A stretch of 64,000 bases of DNA from Inia geoffrensis (taxonomy: Eukaryota > Chordata > Mammalia > Artiodactyla > Iniidae): the NCBI GenBank assembly GCA_036417435.1, contig CM070903.1:85408001-85472000 (forward strand), written 5' to 3'. The position numbers and the translations under genes are program-made. Positions 60,601 to 64,000 of this stretch are shown in pieces. Position 1 is the first letter of the stretch; every line of letters starts with the position of its first letter. The notes under the pieces were generated by a model. The model had not been told where the DNA came from, searched no databases, and saw nothing but the letters and a program-made list of their open reading frames with translations.

Positions 60601-61885
60601 TACCTGAATTCTGTGATACAAGAATGATGTCATACTCAACATTTTTAAAACATAAAGCCAACCAAATATTAAAAATTCTTTTATCAACGGATAAGAGTAG
60701 TGCCTCCTCTGCCCTTTATTCCCTGCTCCTGGGGTCTTTCCAACCTTTTCCCAGGCGTGGCACACATAGAAAGTGATACTATTCATGTGGCACGCTGTGG
60801 ACAATGGAAATCACCATCCATTCTTGCCCATCCGTAACCCTTCATGAACACGAGTGCACTGCTGCTCTGACTTTGAGACTTTGATATCATTCACCTAAAG
60901 AATACCAAAGTGTGGAAAAAATTATTTCTATTCCTTAATATTCCCTAAATAATAAAATGTCTCTTGGGGAAATGTATAAAGAATTGAATCAGTTTCACTT
61001 TTTAAATAATTTAAGTGGTATATACCAAAAAATGGTATTTTTGTTATGATCCAAAAGAGCAAATCTAATTCAAGAAACACATTTGGGAGGAGACAAAAAC
61101 ACTAAAATTCTTCTAAACCATAATTTAAAGAGCCTGTTCTAACTTATAAACTTTTAATTAGACCATAAATACCGAGTAAAAACTTAAAAATCACAACTTA
61201 TTTTAAAACCTCATTACACACATAAAAAGGTGTAGGAGAGCAGAATTTCAGCCTTTTGTTTATAAATACCTCGAAGTCTCAAATGAGTGACTAGACAATA
61301 TACATGAAAAATAAGAAAGGCAAAATCTTTTGACTTTACTATTATGTGTAGATTATTTTGTAAATACAAAAAGCAAACATACAAGCAAAACAAATACAGG
61401 AAATAAAACAATTTAGGTATAATCAAAAAAAGAAAGTTATAAAAATAAAACGAGTACCAGATACACACTCCTATTCACCACATTTGAGAAAGACTGTAAA
61501 GCAAGATTTTTTGTTCATTAGATGAAAAGTCTCTTCAAAGGTGCTTTCTGTTCCTTTGTTAGCGAAAGAACCCCTACACCCTAAAGCCACAAAGTGAAAT
61601 ACCATCAAAGAGTGCTAATAAACAGCATACTTCCTGCTTCAGTTGGTAAAACCAGGGGCTGATTTATTAGGTATCTAGAGATGCAGGTTCATCCTGTTCC
61701 AGTTTATAGGATACTCATCTGCAGCAAAGGCTACTTAGAGAAATTTCACACCTGCTGACATGGGACGGACTACATCTTCCTATTACTCGTTCCAGCATTC
61801 TTCCAACAGATGCGCACGCTGTTTCTCCTTCTGAGAAACAGCACATGGAGTCCAAGCACTTGATACTTGAATTTGTTTCAGTAAG
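57544..61885 (-). CDS. ATP11B: ATP11B (P4-type phospholipid flippase), last two coding exons, spliced
   Basis: Spliced CDS complement(join(57544..57625, 61752..61885)), 216 nt, encoding the final 71 residues of a protein that is 1177 residues long in human. ATP11B is a P4-ATPase that, with a CDC50 subunit, moves aminophospholipids to the cytosolic leaflet of endosomal and Golgi-derived membranes. The part seen is the cytosolic C-terminal tail after the last membrane segment: a cysteine-containing stretch (KCLDSMCCF), the VGRMLERVIGRCSP segment, and the end SWSASDPFY...STMDSSTC-stop. The ATPase core (DKTG motif, TM helices) is encoded beyond the window. The reading frame is clean across the splice (R codon split AG|A). 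The gene faces DCUN1D1 tail to tail. The match to the human C terminus is from memory and is very strong over the last 26 residues. Confidence 0.95.
57626..61751 (-). other. ATP11B last intron (4.1 kb)
   Basis: Donor GTGTGA at 61751 to acceptor at 57626 on the minus strand. Mostly unique AT-rich DNA. A MIR/L2-like piece lies at ~58760-58840 ('gtaggtactcagtatttgta'). A GC-richer block at ~60690-60895 is unexplained. No SINE of the CHR type. Confidence 0.9.
58760..58840 (+). repeat. MIR/L2-type 3' fragment
   Basis: 'gcacctagaactgtgctatagtaggtactcag' followed by 'aaataaatgaatgga' is the familiar ancient-repeat end. Confidence 0.6.
61752..61885 (-). CDS. ATP11B: ATP11B penultimate coding exon
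   Basis: On the minus strand the acceptor ctccttcag precedes base 61885 and the donor GTGTGA starts at 61751. The 134 nt give 44 codons (LTETN...SPSHVS) plus two bases of the split R codon. The Cys-rich KCLDSMCCF and the ERVIGRCSP segment match the human tail closely. The previous exon (ending ...KAQ in human) is not in the remaining 2.1 kb. Confidence 0.94.
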
Positions 61886-64000
61886 CTGAAGGAGTTGAAG
61901 GAGAAAAATATTAGTTATTTATAGATTTGAAATTCCAAAAAGCATTAAAAAAACTGCAACAAGCACTTTAAAACCAAAAGTAATATATACATGTTTTCTA
62001 TAATATGGAAATGTATGGAAGGCTTTAATTAAGAGTAACCATACAAAAATATTTAAAAGGCACTGTGACCTAAATTAGAGGCTGAGTAAAATCATTATAT
62101 AAAACAAGTACCTGGATACTATATAAATCTGCAAAGATTCTGCATTTTAATATCTTAATATATTATGATTAAAATGATTTATTTACATCAACCACTCAGA
62201 GAATTAATGAATTCTCATTCTTCTTTGAGCTTTTGTTTAGGTGAAATGCTCCTGCAACTTCAATTAAAAATATCTAGTAATTGAGAAAAGTAGAGTTTAA
62301 ATTATTTTGAAGACTGGGAAATAACCAGGCAGGACCAAATCCCAATCTTCAACAATAACAAAAACAATAGTAGCAAACACCTTATGTAGTGCCAGGTTCT
62401 AAACACCATATAGATATATATATGCACATCATAAATAATTCTTGAAAAAAGCATCATCTGCCTTAAATTGCTAAGCAACTATTAAGTGCTAACCATGCCC
62501 ATAGTAAGTTCATCTTGCTTTTTAAAAATTAACTGATGATACATTATTAAAATAAAGAAGTAACTAAGTAGTACTATTTAGATTTAAAACTGAATTAATT
62601 TCTGTAAGCTTGCAAGGTTTATATTGATTGAGGGATAAAAAAACCTGGCAAGAAAAACTTAAAGCCACAGTACTAATAATTTCAATCCTGTTAAAATAAG
62701 GGGTTAAAAAATGGTATGACCACATAGCCCAATGACTCCCAACCCTGGTTTTGACACAGTCAAGGGTACACCTAAATTTCTCAAGGGTTATCATTTTAAA
62801 CTTATTTTTCACTCATTTTCCTTTACATATATAACATATTGCATAACAAATCTTTCAAAAGTGTAGAGGAAGGAAAACAACAAAAATAGATTCATTAGAG
62901 TGCTGCAATTCACAAAGGTTGGGAATCACCAAGTATCGAGTGTAGGCATGGTAACAGGGGACACTTGTGGAGACACTCACAATGGACAGAGGACACAAAC
63001 ATGATGAAACGTAAATAACCTAGCATTCCGAATCTAAGCAACTGGTGAGGTCCTGCAAAATCCCTGCTCAGAATAATCCTGCCAAATACCAAGCAGTGCG
63101 AGACAACTTGGTTCCTGTTAGGCAATGAACTGATTACATCAATGTCCTAGGATCTGCTAAGCACTGAGAAATAGCCAAATTTTACTTATTCCTTCATTAT
63201 AATACCCTTGGGTTTAGGACTGTTCACGATACTATTTCTTAAACTGTGTATTATGAGATATTTACAGACATTGCACGAAAAAAGTTCTGTGGCCAATTCA
63301 GTTTGAGAAACACTAGTTCAAGGAATGTCTAAACAGACTTTGTGAGTAAAGGGCTGTTAGTAAGTCAGGGTGTGCGGTCAGTCTCCAGGGAGAGAGCTAG
63401 ACATGGTGCAATTCTCAAATTTGTTTTTTTCAGTAAACTCCCCTTCCTCCCCTCCCCAAATGGAACATTAATCAACACCAGGAGGAACATTAATATTCAG
63501 TGGAAGATTTTAGGAAATGCTGGTTTAGGTAATAGGATTTCACCAGTTTCCCAGTTTCCTCCTTGGGTCACTGGGCTCCAGCTTCCTCCATCTCAAAGCC
63601 ATCCTCTGTAGGAAGCAGGACTTTAGAGCTCCCACATGCTCAAGGATAAAGTACTACACCTCAAAGAAGTCTGTAGGGCCCTTTATAACCTGATCTCAGG
63701 CTGCCTTTGTTGTTCTACTTCTAAATGCTCCTGTACAGTCTCTACACAGCCAACCAGGCAGTGCTCCCTGCCTGTGGGTATGTGTCAGGGCCTGTCACCA
63801 ATTGGGGACAGACTGCTGACCCCTAACACCAAGTTCAGTTTAAATACCATCATCTCTATGAAACCTCTTCCACCTCTCCAACTATCAGTACTATCTCTTT
63901 CTCTCTAGATTCCATTCCAATTCTTGTTTGAATCATTTAAACGACAGAAGCACTTAACTTCAACTTATACTTCATTGAGCAAGGCACTGTGCTGGTTCCT
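61886..64000 (-). other. ATP11B intron, partial (upstream of the penultimate exon)
   Basis: Runs off the window. 62730-62960 and ~63215-63320 ('gttctgtggccaattcagtttgagaaacactag') look like decayed hAT-type DNA elements. 63630-63890 looks like an L2 fragment ('ggccctttataacctgatct', 'tctatgaaacctcttccac'). No exon found. Confidence 0.6.

Noticed and set aside
63636..63908. A 90-codon plus-strand frame with several cysteines (CLCCSTSKCSC)
   Set aside because: Overlaps an L2-like repeat in an ATP11B intron, on the opposite strand, without splice context.
61886..64000. The next upstream ATP11B exon (human ...STEKAQ end)
   Set aside because: Scanned on the minus strand; no sequence encoding that end with a following donor is present. 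The intron must extend past the window.

Overview
The window is mammalian nuclear DNA, almost certainly from a whale or dolphin. It carries about twenty copies of the tRNA-derived CHR-type SINE typical of cetaceans (the 'ggcttccctggtggcgcag' head, usually with intact target-site duplications), cetartiodactyl L1 LINEs, and a short mariner hairpin of the kind common in cetartiodactyls. There are spliced vertebrate exons with GT-AG introns and no prokaryotic genes. Species level cannot be decided from the sequence alone.

Two protein genes are present, both only in part, and they face each other tail to tail. (1) DCUN1D1 on the + strand: four coding exons (1240-1370, 11519-11601, 11843-11939, 13283-13362) encode the last ~129 residues of this cullin-neddylation co-factor, including the whole cullin-binding 'DAD' patch. 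A long, AT-rich, repeat-poor stretch follows and is read as its 3' UTR (to about 16.7 kb). (2) ATP11B on the - strand: the last two coding exons (61752-61885 and 57544-57625) encode the final 71 residues of this P4-ATPase phospholipid flippase. They are followed by a repeat-poor block down to about 54.0 kb, read as its 3' UTR. The order and orientation match the human 3q26.33 neighbourhood as I know it.

Between the two 3' ends, from about 18.6 to 53.7 kb, lies a dense layered deposit of LINEs and SINEs. From about 24.7 to 43.3 kb almost everything is L1 in minus orientation, and target-site duplications let the order of insertion be read. An old L1 (here 'B': 24705-25701, 34237-34569, 40732-~43280) was split by a near-full-length L1 'A' (25702-34229) and by a full-length L1 'C' (34570-40731). 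L1 A and C in turn host younger L1 3' fragments and CHR SINEs. From about 43.3 to 52.3 kb the L1 segments turn to plus orientation. All L1 reading frames seen are broken.

Other features: a compound microsatellite (CCCCT, TG, CCGT) inside a SINE insertion in a DCUN1D1 intron, older MIR, L2 and MER5A copies, and an ~80-bp palindromic mariner MITE at 19.37 kb. I see no tRNA or rRNA gene, CRISPR array, CpG-island promoter or novel multi-gene system. The promoters and 5' exons of both genes lie outside the window.
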